64,000 nt of DNA from Candidatus Gastranaerophilales bacterium (GTDB taxonomy: Bacteria > Cyanobacteriota > Vampirovibrionia > Gastranaerophilales > Gastranaerophilaceae): contig QAMI01000056.1 in NCBI GenBank assembly GCA_003150395.1, forward strand, positions 10,656 through 74,655, written 5' to 3'. The notes beneath the pieces are model-generated. The model was not told the origin of the DNA, made no database searches, and saw only the letters and a program-made list of their open reading frames with translations. Of this stretch, positions 9,032 to 17,377 are shown piece by piece. How positions within the stretch are numbered: the stretch's first letter is position 1; each line of letters begins with the position of its first letter. The position numbers were made by a program, and so were the translations under genes.

Positions 9032-9424
9032 TTATACCTTCCAGAATATTAATTTTAAGAAATCCATAACTTTTTGCTCACCATATATTTTTGAGCAAAC
9101 AAATGCCGCAATAATTAGTCCAACAACCATAAGACCAAATATAACAGCCCAGCGTTTTTGTGTTTTTGCGAATTCTTTTGCATTTGCATAATATGCATCA
9201 GAGCAATTATAAGCCAAGTCGCTTCCTATAAATCCCATATAAATTGCTAAAATTATAAGTGCAATTCCCATATAAGGAACGCTTGTAAATGATAATATAA
9301 ACATTACAAATCCTGTATAAACAGTCCAATGTTTTATTCTGTTACAAAATCCCCATAGCCAGCTTCCAAATAGAGCTCCATAATTAAATTTTCTTTGTTC
9401 GTTAATTATTTCTCTCTTACCCAT
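9032..9424 (-). CDS. Small membrane protein, DUF2628-like
   Basis: 130 residues with a short soluble N terminus carrying FNYGALFGSWLWGFCNRIK, then two or three transmembrane segments (YTGFVMFILSFTSVPYMGIA, ALIILAIYMGFIG, WAVIFGLMVVGLIIAAFVC). The pattern of an aromatic 'ALF(G)..W' motif followed by membrane helices resembles DUF2628 membrane proteins, whose role is unknown. It converges with the preceding plus-strand gene, with 18 bp between them. Confidence 0.6.
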   Translation of the reverse strand: MGKREIINEQRKFNYGALFGSWLWGFCNRIKHWTVYTGFVMFILSFTSVPYMGIALIILAIYMGFIGSDLAYNCSDAYYANAKEFAKTQKRWAVIFGLMVVGLIIAAFVCSKIYGEQKVMDFLKLIFWKV

Positions 9425-9550
9425 TTATATAACCTAATATGATAAATAAACTAATTTCTATTATAAATAGCATAATTTACGTGTCAATGCAAGTATTTAA
9501 ATTTATATTAAGAATGGAATATTATTAATAACAAAGATATTTTTTATCTT

Positions 9551-10429
9551 TTAAGCCTTAACAAAAAGAGTTTTGATAATCTTTTTCATTTTAAAATATT
9601 CTTTTGTAATCCATTTCCCGTTTTTTATTCCTATAAAATTTGCGTAGAGGTCAAGTAACAAATTTTGAGAAAATGTGTTGTTTTTATAATAAGAGGCGTT
9701 TGCCTTTTTAATAATTGTAACTGATAAATTTTGAATTTCATCTTTTTGGATATTAGTTGCAAATTTATTTATACGCGAATAGTTTTGAAAATCCAAAAGT
9801 GCCATTGGCATTACCAAATCACAATTATTGAATTTTGTCCAGCTGCGTTTAATTATATCAACAATATTAAAAGAAACGGCTTTCTCATCAAACAGTACAT
9901 TTTGCGAGTTTACAAAGTCGAACATGTGTGAGTTTTTATGAATAATTTTAATTTCCTTTTCAAATTCATCGTAGGCAGATTGAGGAAAGGAGGCAGCTTT
10001 TTTGAGGTATGCAATAAAAGGTTCAACATCTTCTTTAAAAATATTTGAGCAGTTATTATTGTCAATATGCTTGATGCCGCATGGAAACCCTTCCTGTTTT
10101 ATTAAAATTTCCGCATTAGAATTGAGTCTTGCGATTGGCTGACCTATATTTAAGTCAGGGAAATAATCTTTTGTTTTAATAAGATTAATTGTCCTAAGCG
10201 GATTTTGTTCAAATTTGTTGACGCGAAGCATAAATGCATCATTTCCTGGAATTGAGTATACTTTACTCAAAAAACCTTCTCCAGCTTTTAGTTCTGGAGA
10301 AATAGATTGTCTTATTATTTTTTCACCGTCATTTTTATTAAAAAATTCGCAAAAATTTTCAAAATTATGATTTGGATTGCGTTTCCCGCCAAAGGTGACA
10401 ACCTTTTGAGGTAAAAGTGTAATTTTCAT
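9551..10429 (-). CDS. Divergent protein-kinase-like fold protein, 292 aa
   Basis: Not assignable to a named family, but several elements recall the protein-kinase / aminoglycoside-phosphotransferase fold in the right order. GEGFLSKVYSIP at 50-61 resembles a glycine loop followed by a beta strand, AFMLRVNK at 65-72 could supply the ATP-anchoring lysine, and NSQNVLFDEKAVSFNIVDII at 174-193 resembles the N..N-(x)-hhh(D) catalytic to metal-binding segment, with Asp191 as the DFG-like Asp. The usual HxD/HGD catalytic motif is not clear. It lies 21 bp downstream of trmD on the same strand, so may be the last gene of that operon. Activity is inference. Confidence 0.6.
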   Translation of the reverse strand: MKITLLPQKVVTFGGKRNPNHNFENFCEFFNKNDGEKIIRQSISPELKAGEGFLSKVYSIPGNDAFMLRVNKFEQNPLRTINLIKTKDYFPDLNIGQPIARLNSNAEILIKQEGFPCGIKHIDNNNCSNIFKEDVEPFIAYLKKAASFPQSAYDEFEKEIKIIHKNSHMFDFVNSQNVLFDEKAVSFNIVDIIKRSWTKFNNCDLVMPMALLDFQNYSRINKFATNIQKDEIQNLSVTIIKKANASYYKNNTFSQNLLLDLYANFIGIKNGKWITKEYFKMKKIIKTLFVKA

Positions 10430-10450
10430 AATTTTAAGATAGCGTAAAAG

Positions 10451-11128
10451 TTATTGACTGTCCAATAAATCAGGACGCTTAAGACGTGTTCTTTTGATTC
10501 GTTCTGCTTGGCGATATTCGTTTATTTCCTTATGATTTCCGTTCAGCAAAACTTCCGGAACTTTAAATCCCCTGTATTCCCGTGGTTTTGTGTATTGCGG
10601 ATATTCAAGAAGCCCGTCTGAAAAACTATCATCTTCAGCACTTTCTATTTTACCAAGTGTTCCCTCTATTTTGCGGCTGACAGCGTCAATTACACATAAG
10701 GCGGGAAGCTCACCGCCTGTCAATACAAAATCGCCAAGTGAAATTTCACGAGGTTTTATTATGTCACGGATTCTTTCGTCAAATCCTTCATAGTGTCCGC
10801 AAAGGCATATAATTTGGTCAAATTTTGCAAGTTCTTTAACTAAACTTTCTTTCAAAGGCTCGCCTTGCGGTGAAAGCATTATTGTTATTGAATTTTTTAT
10901 TTGTTTTATGCTCTCGTATGCATCAACATAAGGCTGCGGCATTAAGACCATTCCTGCCCCGCCTCCGTATGGTGTGTCATCAACTTTCCGGTGCTTGTCG
11001 TGTGTAAAATCCCGCGGATTAACCGTATTTACTTCAATTACACCGGCCATAATTGCACGTTTTAAAATACTGTAAGCGCAATGCGTTTCAATCATTTCCG
11101 GAAAAAGAGTCAATACATCAAATCTCAT
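10451..11128 (-). CDS. trmD: tRNA (guanine-37-N1)-methyltransferase
   Basis: SPOUT-class enzyme that methylates G37 next to the anticodon of tRNAs for Leu, Pro and Arg using S-adenosylmethionine, preventing +1 frameshifting. The 225 residues include DTPYGGGAGMVLMPQPYVDA (51-70), CGHYEGFDERI and the knot region GDFVLTGGELPALCVIDAVSR, all diagnostic. Its start overlaps the rimM stop by 4 nt (ATGA), so the two are translationally coupled. Confidence 0.97.
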   Translation of the reverse strand: MRFDVLTLFPEMIETHCAYSILKRAIMAGVIEVNTVNPRDFTHDKHRKVDDTPYGGGAGMVLMPQPYVDAYESIKQIKNSITIMLSPQGEPLKESLVKELAKFDQIICLCGHYEGFDERIRDIIKPREISLGDFVLTGGELPALCVIDAVSRKIEGTLGKIESAEDDSFSDGLLEYPQYTKPREYRGFKVPEVLLNGNHKEINEYRQAERIKRTRLKRPDLLDSQ

Positions 11129-11637
11129 TCCAGAAGCCCTTCTAAGTTTTTAATTGTTACTTTTTTTTCTTTTAAACTTACATCAGTGACAATAGCTTTT
11201 ACAAAAGGCACAAGTGAAATTTTTTTTGAATTGGTTTTTACTGAAAGTAAGTCATTTGCTCCATTGTTTGACACTCCTACAACAAAACCAAGTTTTTTAC
11301 CATTTTCATCAATAACATCAAGTCCGACAAGTTCGTCAATTAAAAATTCGTCTTCTGACAAGGCTTCTCTAATAGTTTCCTCTTCAACAAAAAGCAGACA
11401 GCCTTTATATTCAAGAAGTTCATCAATTGAATTTATACCCTCAAATTTGACAATTGCAAAATTTTTATTAAGTCTTAACTTTTTAATTTTTAATGGCTTA
11501 TAGTTATTTTCAACTTGAACAAAAACCTTTTTGAGTCCGCAAAAAAATTCTTCCTGATTTTTGGAAAACCCAACTTTTGCTTCGCCTTGGATTCCATGAA
11601 AATTAAGAATTTTCCCTACCGAAATAAATTTGCTCAT
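11125..11637 (-). CDS. rimM: Ribosome maturation factor RimM
   Basis: Assembly factor for the 30S head, binding ribosomal protein uS19. At 170 residues it has the expected two beta-barrel parts: an N-terminal RimM domain (VGKILNFHGIQGEAKVGF) and a C-terminal PRC-barrel (IDELVGLDVIDENGKKLGFV). It overlaps both neighbours by 4 nt, within the order 11634 gene-rimM-trmD. In most bacteria rpsP precedes rimM; here an unusual zinc-ribbon protein takes that place. Confidence 0.95.
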   Translation of the reverse strand: MSKFISVGKILNFHGIQGEAKVGFSKNQEEFFCGLKKVFVQVENNYKPLKIKKLRLNKNFAIVKFEGINSIDELLEYKGCLLFVEEETIREALSEDEFLIDELVGLDVIDENGKKLGFVVGVSNNGANDLLSVKTNSKKISLVPFVKAIVTDVSLKEKKVTIKNLEGLLE

Positions 11638-12650
11638 GACTCAGCAGTTTCTTCTTCCTCAACTTTTTTAGGTTTTCTTCCGCGTTTAGGCTTTTCGGCT
11701 TCAACTTCAACGGTTGCAGCTTCTGTTGCAACTTTGGCATCATCTGCTTGTTTTTTAAATTCTTCAGGAATGTCAGCCCTGTCCTGATTCCATCTTTGCA
11801 AGCCCATTTGCGAACGGATTAAGCCGATACCGACATGGACACGCCATTCATCCATTTTTAACTGCGCTGCTATAATTTTATGACAGCCAATAGGAGGAAG
11901 CGGCAGTAAAGGTTCATAAAGATTTTTGATTGCAAAAAGCTGATCGGGTGAAATAGCCAGTTTGCGTTTCGGGAACGGAAGTTTCGGCAGCATAAGCTTT
12001 TGACGTACTAAATTGATACCAAAAAATACTTTTCTTGGTTCCAATCCAATTTTTTCTCCAATAACTTCATGTGCATCCGGATTTGGAAGCGGAAGCATGG
12101 ATTTGTAGAGCAATTCAATTTGTTCAAGCTGTTCCTTGCTTACTAAAAGCTGTTTTGGAGCTTTCGGCCTGTTGCCGCCTGGACGTCTGTTGTTAAATCT
12201 GTTATTTCCCTGCGGGCGTTTGTTTTGAAAATTATTATTTCTATTATAGCCGCCTTGCTGGGGTCTTTGGTTGTTGTAACCGCTGCGTCTGTTATCACGA
12301 TTGTAGCCGCCTTGATTATTATTTCTATTATAACCCTGACGGTTATTATCCCGTCTGTATCCGCCTTGATTATTGTAGGTACGCTGCTGCGGCCGTCTGT
12401 AATTTTGGTTATCATTTCCACCGCTTGAGTAGCTACTATAGAATTGAGGTTTATCTTCAGTTGAGTAACTTCTCAATACCTGTTCACCTTCCGAAGGTGT
12501 TTGTTTCGGCGTTGAATCTTCACTGCCGGGGTCTGAAGGTGAAGTTATCATCATTTTTTTGTCAGGATACAGGCAATCAGGACAAATTACTCTTTTGGGG
12601 TTTTTGGTTTCAAATTCACGACCGCACTTAACGCACTTGTTTACATACAT
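11634..12650 (-). CDS. Zinc-ribbon, Arg/Gly/Asn/Gln-rich protein with duplicated helical domain
   Basis: A 338-residue protein in four parts. A zinc ribbon (C6-C9 and C23-C26) comes first. Residues about 75-165 are low complexity, with repeats such as GGYNRNNN, GYNNQRPQQ and NRRPGG, resembling RGG/RGN RNA-binding segments. Two homologous helical units follow, near 170-228 and 229-285; both contain the pattern LLY/L-P-LPxP...I...L...V..GI.LIR/VRQ (for example LYKSMLPLPNPDAHEVI and LYEPLLPLPPIGCHKII). The tail is Lys/Arg/Glu-rich. It overlaps rimM by 4 nt. A role in RNA or ribosome biology is inferred from the operon and composition; I recognise no characterised homologue. Confidence 0.75.
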   Translation of the reverse strand: MYVNKCVKCGREFETKNPKRVICPDCLYPDKKMMITSPSDPGSEDSTPKQTPSEGEQVLRSYSTEDKPQFYSSYSSGGNDNQNYRRPQQRTYNNQGGYRRDNNRQGYNRNNNQGGYNRDNRRSGYNNQRPQQGGYNRNNNFQNKRPQGNNRFNNRRPGGNRPKAPKQLLVSKEQLEQIELLYKSMLPLPNPDAHEVIGEKIGLEPRKVFFGINLVRQKLMLPKLPFPKRKLAISPDQLFAIKNLYEPLLPLPPIGCHKIIAAQLKMDEWRVHVGIGLIRSQMGLQRWNQDRADIPEEFKKQADDAKVATEAATVEVEAEKPKRGRKPKKVEEEETAES

Positions 12651-12791
12651 ATTAAAAGCCTCTTAATTGAAAAAATAATTGCATAATAAAAATAGATTTA
12701 AAAATTAATTACTCCTCGGTAATAATATAAATATCAATATACTTAATATAATTATAATAGCATAAAAGTAAAATATTTGCAAGAGGGGCTG

Positions 12792-13229
12792 TTATTTTTC
12801 AGCGAAAATCGTTACAGGACCGTCGTTTATGAGTGAAACTTCCATCATAGCCCTGAATTTTCCGGTTTTTACGGCGGCGCCTGATGACTTGAGCTGAGAT
12901 ACAAAATCTTCATAAAGTTCAATGGCTTTATCAGGAGCGGCGGCGCTGTCAAAGCTTGGACGGGTGCCTTTTTTGCAGTCTGCGCACAACGTAAATTGTG
13001 ATACTACAAGAATTTCACCTTTAATATCCTGTACTGATAAATTCATTTTATCATTTTCGTCTTCAAAAATCCGCAGTTTAAGAATTTTTTCTGCAAGTTT
13101 TTTGGAATTTTCTTTTCCATCTTCTTTAGTGACTCCGAGGAAAACAAGAAGTCCCGCGTTTATTTCCGAATATAATTCTGTGCCAATGGTAACTGATGCT
13201 TTTTTAACTCTCTGAATTAATGCTTTCAT
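12792..13229 (-). CDS. dtd: D-aminoacyl-tRNA deacylase
   Basis: Removes D-amino acids (and Gly mischarged on tRNA-Ala) from tRNA. The start chosen is the ATG giving MKALIQRVKKASVTI, the normal family N terminus; a longer frame adds nine residues unlike the family. Length is 145. SQFTLCADCKKGTRPSF holds the conserved SQFTL motif, and NDGPVT near the C terminus is the family's second signature. The start overlaps the rlmN stop by 4 nt. Confidence 0.95.
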   Translation of the reverse strand: MKALIQRVKKASVTIGTELYSEINAGLLVFLGVTKEDGKENSKKLAEKILKLRIFEDENDKMNLSVQDIKGEILVVSQFTLCADCKKGTRPSFDSAAAPDKAIELYEDFVSQLKSSGAAVKTGKFRAMMEVSLINDGPVTIFAEK

Positions 13230-14245
13230 TCTACTTTTCCTCTCAACTGCCCGCATGCCGCATCAATATCAGCTCCGCGTTCAAGTCTTATTGTTACTTT
13301 CTTTCCTGAATGCTCAAGCAGATACTTAAACTTCTGGATTGCGTTATTGGAAGGGCGTTGATAGTCGTTTTTAGCCGTCGGATTGTACGGAATTAGATTA
13401 ACGTTGCATTTTATGTCGGACAAGTATTCGGCAAGTTCTTTTGCTGCTTGAGGCGTGTCATTCAGGTCTTTTGCAAGAAGATATTCAATAGTAATGCGGC
13501 GTCCTGTTTTTTCAATATATTTTTTTAAAGCGGTTTTTAAATCCGTCATGTTGTATTTGTCTTCAATCGGCATTAATTTTCGTCTGATTTCATGATTTGG
13601 GGCATGCAATGAAATCGCTAATGTTGATTGCATATCATTTTCCGCAAGTTTGTAAATTCCCGGGATAATTCCGCTTGTAGAAACAGTCAGTCGGCGTGCT
13701 CCGATTTGGAAGTTTTCGTTAAAGATTTCCATAGCTTTTCTGACATTATCAAGGTTTAAAAGCGGTTCACCCTGACCCATGAAAACAATATTTGTAACTT
13801 TAAGTCCTGTATCTCTTTGGATTGTTAAAACCTGTTCAATAATTTCTTTGTAAGTCATGTTTCTGATAAAACCGCGTTTTCCTGTTGCGCAAAATGAACA
13901 GTTTACAGCGCATCCGATTTGTGAACTTACGCATGCCGTGAGGTTTGCCCGGTTGTCAAAACGCATTAAAACAGTTTCAACGCACTCTCCGTCAGGAAAT
14001 TCAATCAAATATTTTATTGTTCCGTCAGAGCTTACCTGTTTAACCTTTATTTTTACATCCGAAACGACTGCAACTTTTTTTAATTCTTCGCGGAATTTTA
14101 CAGACAAATCTGTCATTTCATCTATATTTTTGACTGATTTTAAGTAAATCCAGTTATGAATTTGGCGTGCTCTGAATTTTGAGGCATGAAGTTCGTCTGT
14201 TATTTTTTCTATTTCTGATAGGCTTAGGCCTGATAATATTTGCAT
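13226..14245 (-). CDS. rlmN: 23S rRNA/tRNA adenine-C2 methyltransferase RlmN
   Basis: Radical SAM enzyme methylating C2 of A2503 in 23S rRNA and A37 in some tRNAs. The cluster motif CAVNCSFCATGKRGF (CxxxCxxC) is present, with GQGEPLLNLDNVRKA and SLHAPNHEIRRKLMPI following, and a C-terminal Cys in DAACGQLRG that fits the methyl-carrying cysteine. 339 residues, normal length. Translationally coupled to dtd. Confidence 0.96.
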   Translation of the reverse strand: MQILSGLSLSEIEKITDELHASKFRARQIHNWIYLKSVKNIDEMTDLSVKFREELKKVAVVSDVKIKVKQVSSDGTIKYLIEFPDGECVETVLMRFDNRANLTACVSSQIGCAVNCSFCATGKRGFIRNMTYKEIIEQVLTIQRDTGLKVTNIVFMGQGEPLLNLDNVRKAMEIFNENFQIGARRLTVSTSGIIPGIYKLAENDMQSTLAISLHAPNHEIRRKLMPIEDKYNMTDLKTALKKYIEKTGRRITIEYLLAKDLNDTPQAAKELAEYLSDIKCNVNLIPYNPTAKNDYQRPSNNAIQKFKYLLEHSGKKVTIRLERGADIDAACGQLRGKVE

Positions 14246-14371
14246 TTTAGGCTCCTGAGTTTTCGAGGGTGAAATGTGAGAAGTTTGTTTCGTTATAGTT
14301 TTACTCGTATAATATTACGAACATCTGTTTTCTAACTTAGTATATTTATGCCTTAATAACCTGAGTTCTTT

Positions 14372-15049
14372 TCACGTTTCACTTTTCAATCTTTCCTTAT
14401 AATATTCTACAATCTCAATCATAGCATGAAGGAGGAGTGTCATTTCTTCGTTTTCTTTTTTCCACCCGCAGAATCCGCAGGAGGCTGGTAAAAGCGTTAA
14501 TGGATTGTCCGGAAAATCCCTGCAAATTTGCGGACGATTTTCGTAATCCGAGCATCTTTTGTCTTGTGTAAGTTTTGGACAGTGGTAAAAGAAAACCTCA
14601 CCTTCTTTTGTTTGTTCTAAAAGCTCAAGGTATTGGGGATAAACTTTTCGGGCTTCTTCTTTTGAAGAATATGGAACAAAGACGCTTAAAAATTGCTGTG
14701 CAAAATTATCACCGTTTTGAGCGCGTCGTTGGAGTTCTTCGGGTGAAAATTCGCTGCAGGCAAGATTGCAGCAGGTTGCACAGCCCCGGCAGTTGTAATT
14801 TGAACGTTTGCTTAAGATTTCTCTGAATTTTAAATATATATCTTTTGAAATGTCTTTCTCAAGCATCTCTAAAACGTTGGTTTGCCATTTTTTACCGGAA
14901 CTTTCTGCTTTAAAATCTGCAAAAATATCCTCCTGCACATCTAAAGGTTTAATTTCATCTATACGTTTTTGAATTTCAGCAACAGAATGAGTAAAATATT
15001 CCCTATATTTTTTGCGTTGGTTTTCGAGATTTGATTTTAAATTCTCCAT
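14372..15049 (-). CDS. YkgJ-type cysteine cluster protein, 225 aa
   Basis: A second member of the cysteine-cluster family seen at 6958. It has NCRGCATCCNLACSEF, then CPKLTQDKRCSDYENRPQICRDFPDNP and CGFCGW, about ten cysteines in total. The N-terminal 85 residues are helical and charged. It lies upstream of an EF-hand gene's 3' end in the same orientation (26 bp gap). Ligand and role are unknown for this family. Confidence 0.8.
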   Translation of the reverse strand: MENLKSNLENQRKKYREYFTHSVAEIQKRIDEIKPLDVQEDIFADFKAESSGKKWQTNVLEMLEKDISKDIYLKFREILSKRSNYNCRGCATCCNLACSEFSPEELQRRAQNGDNFAQQFLSVFVPYSSKEEARKVYPQYLELLEQTKEGEVFFYHCPKLTQDKRCSDYENRPQICRDFPDNPLTLLPASCGFCGWKKENEEMTLLLHAMIEIVEYYKERLKSET

Positions 15050-15074
15050 AACATAATGATATCACAAAACTGCA

Positions 15075-16103
15075 TTATTCTGCAGTCTGTTTATCATACA
15101 AAGCGCCATATGCATATTTTAATTTTGCATCAAGATTGTTTTCGTTAGGATCACTTGTAAAATGTCCTGCTGCGTTATATGTAATAGTATCAATTGCCCC
15201 GTCGGAACGCCCTTTTTCATCAAAATCCATTGCAAGATAGAACGCACTCATTTCTTCGTTATCAATTTTGCCGTCTTTATTTAAGTCTAAACGGTTAAAC
15301 ATAACCATATCATCTTTTGCGAATTGTTCTTTGTCAGCGTCCGTGACAGTAAGCCCCGAAGCTTTCAAGGCTTCATTTCTTCCGGCTTCCTGCCATTTTA
15401 AAAACGCATCGGAGCTTATCTTTCCGCTTCCGTCGCCAAATTCTGAATCAATATATTTTGTCATAGAATTGCCAAGCTTTTTCATGCCGTCATGCAATTC
15501 TCCTAGCATTTTTTGTGTTTCTTCTGGAGTTCTGTTTTTCTTGCTCATTAACGCGCTGGTTTCGTCAGAAATTACTGAGATTTTTACATTTTCCATTAAT
15601 CCCATTTTATTAAAAAGGGCATCTGCGGCTTTACCTGTTTCAGCGCTGCCTTCTAGAGGAGTATCTGCAACTATGTTAGCTTCGCTTGCGCTTGACATTA
15701 AAGTCGGAGTTGCTGCTTTTGATGTGTCGGAAGTTTTGGTGGGTGTATTTGCAGGAGCTGATTTTGAAACAGTATTTGCGGGAGTTGTTTCTGCGGATTT
15801 TCCGGTCAAAAGCTGTTTGATTTTTCCCATAATGCTGTCATCAATCTGCATTACTTGATTCGGATGAACAAGAAAATTTGACTTATATGAGGATTTGTCT
15901 CCAATTTTGTTTACGTCATTTGTGCCGGTAAATGTAGGAGATTTATTTTGTTGTACCTGCTGAGTATTATTTTGGTCAACAAGTTTCATTACCTCCTGCC
16001 AAACAGAAAGCTTAACTTTTTTAACGTCTGCACCGGACATCCCTAGATTGCTAGCGATGGCCTGTGTTACGCCTTGACCTGTATTTACTTTAATTTCAGC
16101 CAT
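15075..16103 (-). CDS. EF-hand domain protein, 342 aa
   Basis: No signal peptide or membrane helix. The middle (about 105-170) is Ser/Thr/Ala/Pro-rich and probably disordered. The C-terminal part has a canonical calcium-binding loop, DLNKDGKIDNEE, at about 271-282, and likely partial loops at DSEFGDGSGKISSDAF and DFDEKGRSDGAID. Calcium binding is therefore likely for at least one site. The N terminus (VTQAIASNLGMSGADVKKVKLSVWQEVMKL) is a conserved-looking helical unit. GAGGA precedes the ATG. Function unknown. Confidence 0.78.
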   Translation of the reverse strand: MAEIKVNTGQGVTQAIASNLGMSGADVKKVKLSVWQEVMKLVDQNNTQQVQQNKSPTFTGTNDVNKIGDKSSYKSNFLVHPNQVMQIDDSIMGKIKQLLTGKSAETTPANTVSKSAPANTPTKTSDTSKAATPTLMSSASEANIVADTPLEGSAETGKAADALFNKMGLMENVKISVISDETSALMSKKNRTPEETQKMLGELHDGMKKLGNSMTKYIDSEFGDGSGKISSDAFLKWQEAGRNEALKASGLTVTDADKEQFAKDDMVMFNRLDLNKDGKIDNEEMSAFYLAMDFDEKGRSDGAIDTITYNAAGHFTSDPNENNLDAKLKYAYGALYDKQTAE

Positions 16104-16218
16104 TATAAATCCTCAATATATACATATAAAGTATATATTCCTGCTATAATTGCTAAAATGTCGTAAAATTTTACAAATATTTACAAAAGTTTATATAATA
16201 TATCTATCAAAGAAGATA

Positions 16219-17226
16219 TTAATTTGTAATATCCCATCTTCCGCAAGTGCCGCCCCAGCGGGCAATGATGTTGCCTTTGATATCTTTAATCTTGTCGTAA
16301 TGAGGGATTTCACCTTCACCTTCAAGGATTGTAATGACTTCGCAATTGTTTGAGCAGCCATTGCACTCACAAGTTATTGAATGGAAATGCATGTCACCGA
16401 CTTCCCATCCTTTGAATTTTGTTTGAGCATCTGTATATTGGTGATTTTCCATTGCAAGAAGCGCTGCTCCGATTGCTCCCATAGTCTGATGGTTTTCAGG
16501 AACAACAACTTTATGCCCTAGGGCTTCTTCAAAAGCTTTTACCATGCCCAAGTTTGTAGCAACTCCGCCCTGGAATGAAAATACAGGTAAAAGTTCTTTT
16601 CCGAGTGCAAGGTTTGAAAGATAATTTCGGACAAGTGCTTGGCAAAGTCCGTAAAGCAAATCTTCTACAGGATAACCAAGCTGTTGCTTGTGAATTAAAT
16701 CGCTTTCTGCAAAAACTCCGCAGCGACCTGCAATACGAGCTGGGTTTGTTGATTTTAATGCAGTTGCGCCAAAGTCCTGAATGGGAACATTAAGTCTGTT
16801 TGCCTGCTGATCGAGGAAACTTCCCGTACCTGCTGCGCAAACGGTGTTCATCGCAAAGTCTGTTACTATACCATCGCGGAGGATAATAATTTTACTGTCC
16901 TGACCGCCTATTTCAAGAATAGTCTGAACACCCGGAACATTTATACTTGCGGCAACGGCATGAGCTGTAATTTCGTTCTTTATTATATCAGCGCCGACCA
17001 GCGCGCCTGCAAGGTTTCTTCCTGAACCAGTGGTTCCGACGCCCATTACATTATAATTAGTTATTTTTTTTGCAAAAAGTTCTTTTAGACCTTTTTGAAC
17101 TGCCATAACTGGTTTGCCGGCTGTTCTGAGCATGTAGCTGTCTACGTATTTGCCTTTTTCATCTACAAGCGCCAATTTTGTTGTTACTGAACCAACGTCA
17201 ATCCCTAAATATACTGTTAAACTCAT
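16219..17226 (-). CDS. Acyl-CoA dehydratase activase (BadF/BadG/BcrA/BcrD-type ATPase)
   Basis: ASKHA-fold ATPase that, in known systems, uses ATP hydrolysis and a [4Fe-4S] cluster to push one electron into a 2-hydroxyacyl-CoA dehydratase or benzoyl-CoA reductase. Visible motifs are GIDVGSVTTKLALVD (phosphate 1), GGQDSKIIIL, the cluster-binding CAAGTGSFLDQQANRL and GRCGVFAESD, and GGVATN. A C-terminal extension adds CECNGCSNNCEV and GGTCGRW, so six more cysteines, reminiscent of the fused activase/DUF2229 proteins. No dehydratase subunit is encoded in this window, so the electron acceptor is unknown. Confidence 0.88.
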   Translation of the reverse strand: MSLTVYLGIDVGSVTTKLALVDEKGKYVDSYMLRTAGKPVMAVQKGLKELFAKKITNYNVMGVGTTGSGRNLAGALVGADIIKNEITAHAVAASINVPGVQTILEIGGQDSKIIILRDGIVTDFAMNTVCAAGTGSFLDQQANRLNVPIQDFGATALKSTNPARIAGRCGVFAESDLIHKQQLGYPVEDLLYGLCQALVRNYLSNLALGKELLPVFSFQGGVATNLGMVKAFEEALGHKVVVPENHQTMGAIGAALLAMENHQYTDAQTKFKGWEVGDMHFHSITCECNGCSNNCEVITILEGEGEIPHYDKIKDIKGNIIARWGGTCGRWDITN

Positions 17227-17321
17227 GTCTTTACTTCCTTTTGTTTAATGCCGTGTAAGATTTCTTACGACTGTTGTTAAATCTTTATTCTAATTTTAGC
17301 ATAAACATAATTTAAATAAAC

Positions 17322-17355
17322 AAAAGCGCCCAAATTTTCATCTGAGCGCTTTTTT
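17322..17355 (-). terminator. Hairpin terminator downstream of hppA
   Basis: AAAAGCGC (17322-17329) pairs with GCGCTTTT (17345-17352), with A/T tails on both sides. It lies just past the hppA stop on the minus strand and separates it from the activase gene. Confidence 0.65.
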
Positions 17356-17377
17356 ATATGAGATAATACTCATTTCC

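Noticed and set aside
12143..12428. Overlapping Ile/Thr-rich frames within the zinc-ribbon gene
   Set aside because: They arise from the repetitive Asn/Gly/Arg codons of the real gene in other frames.
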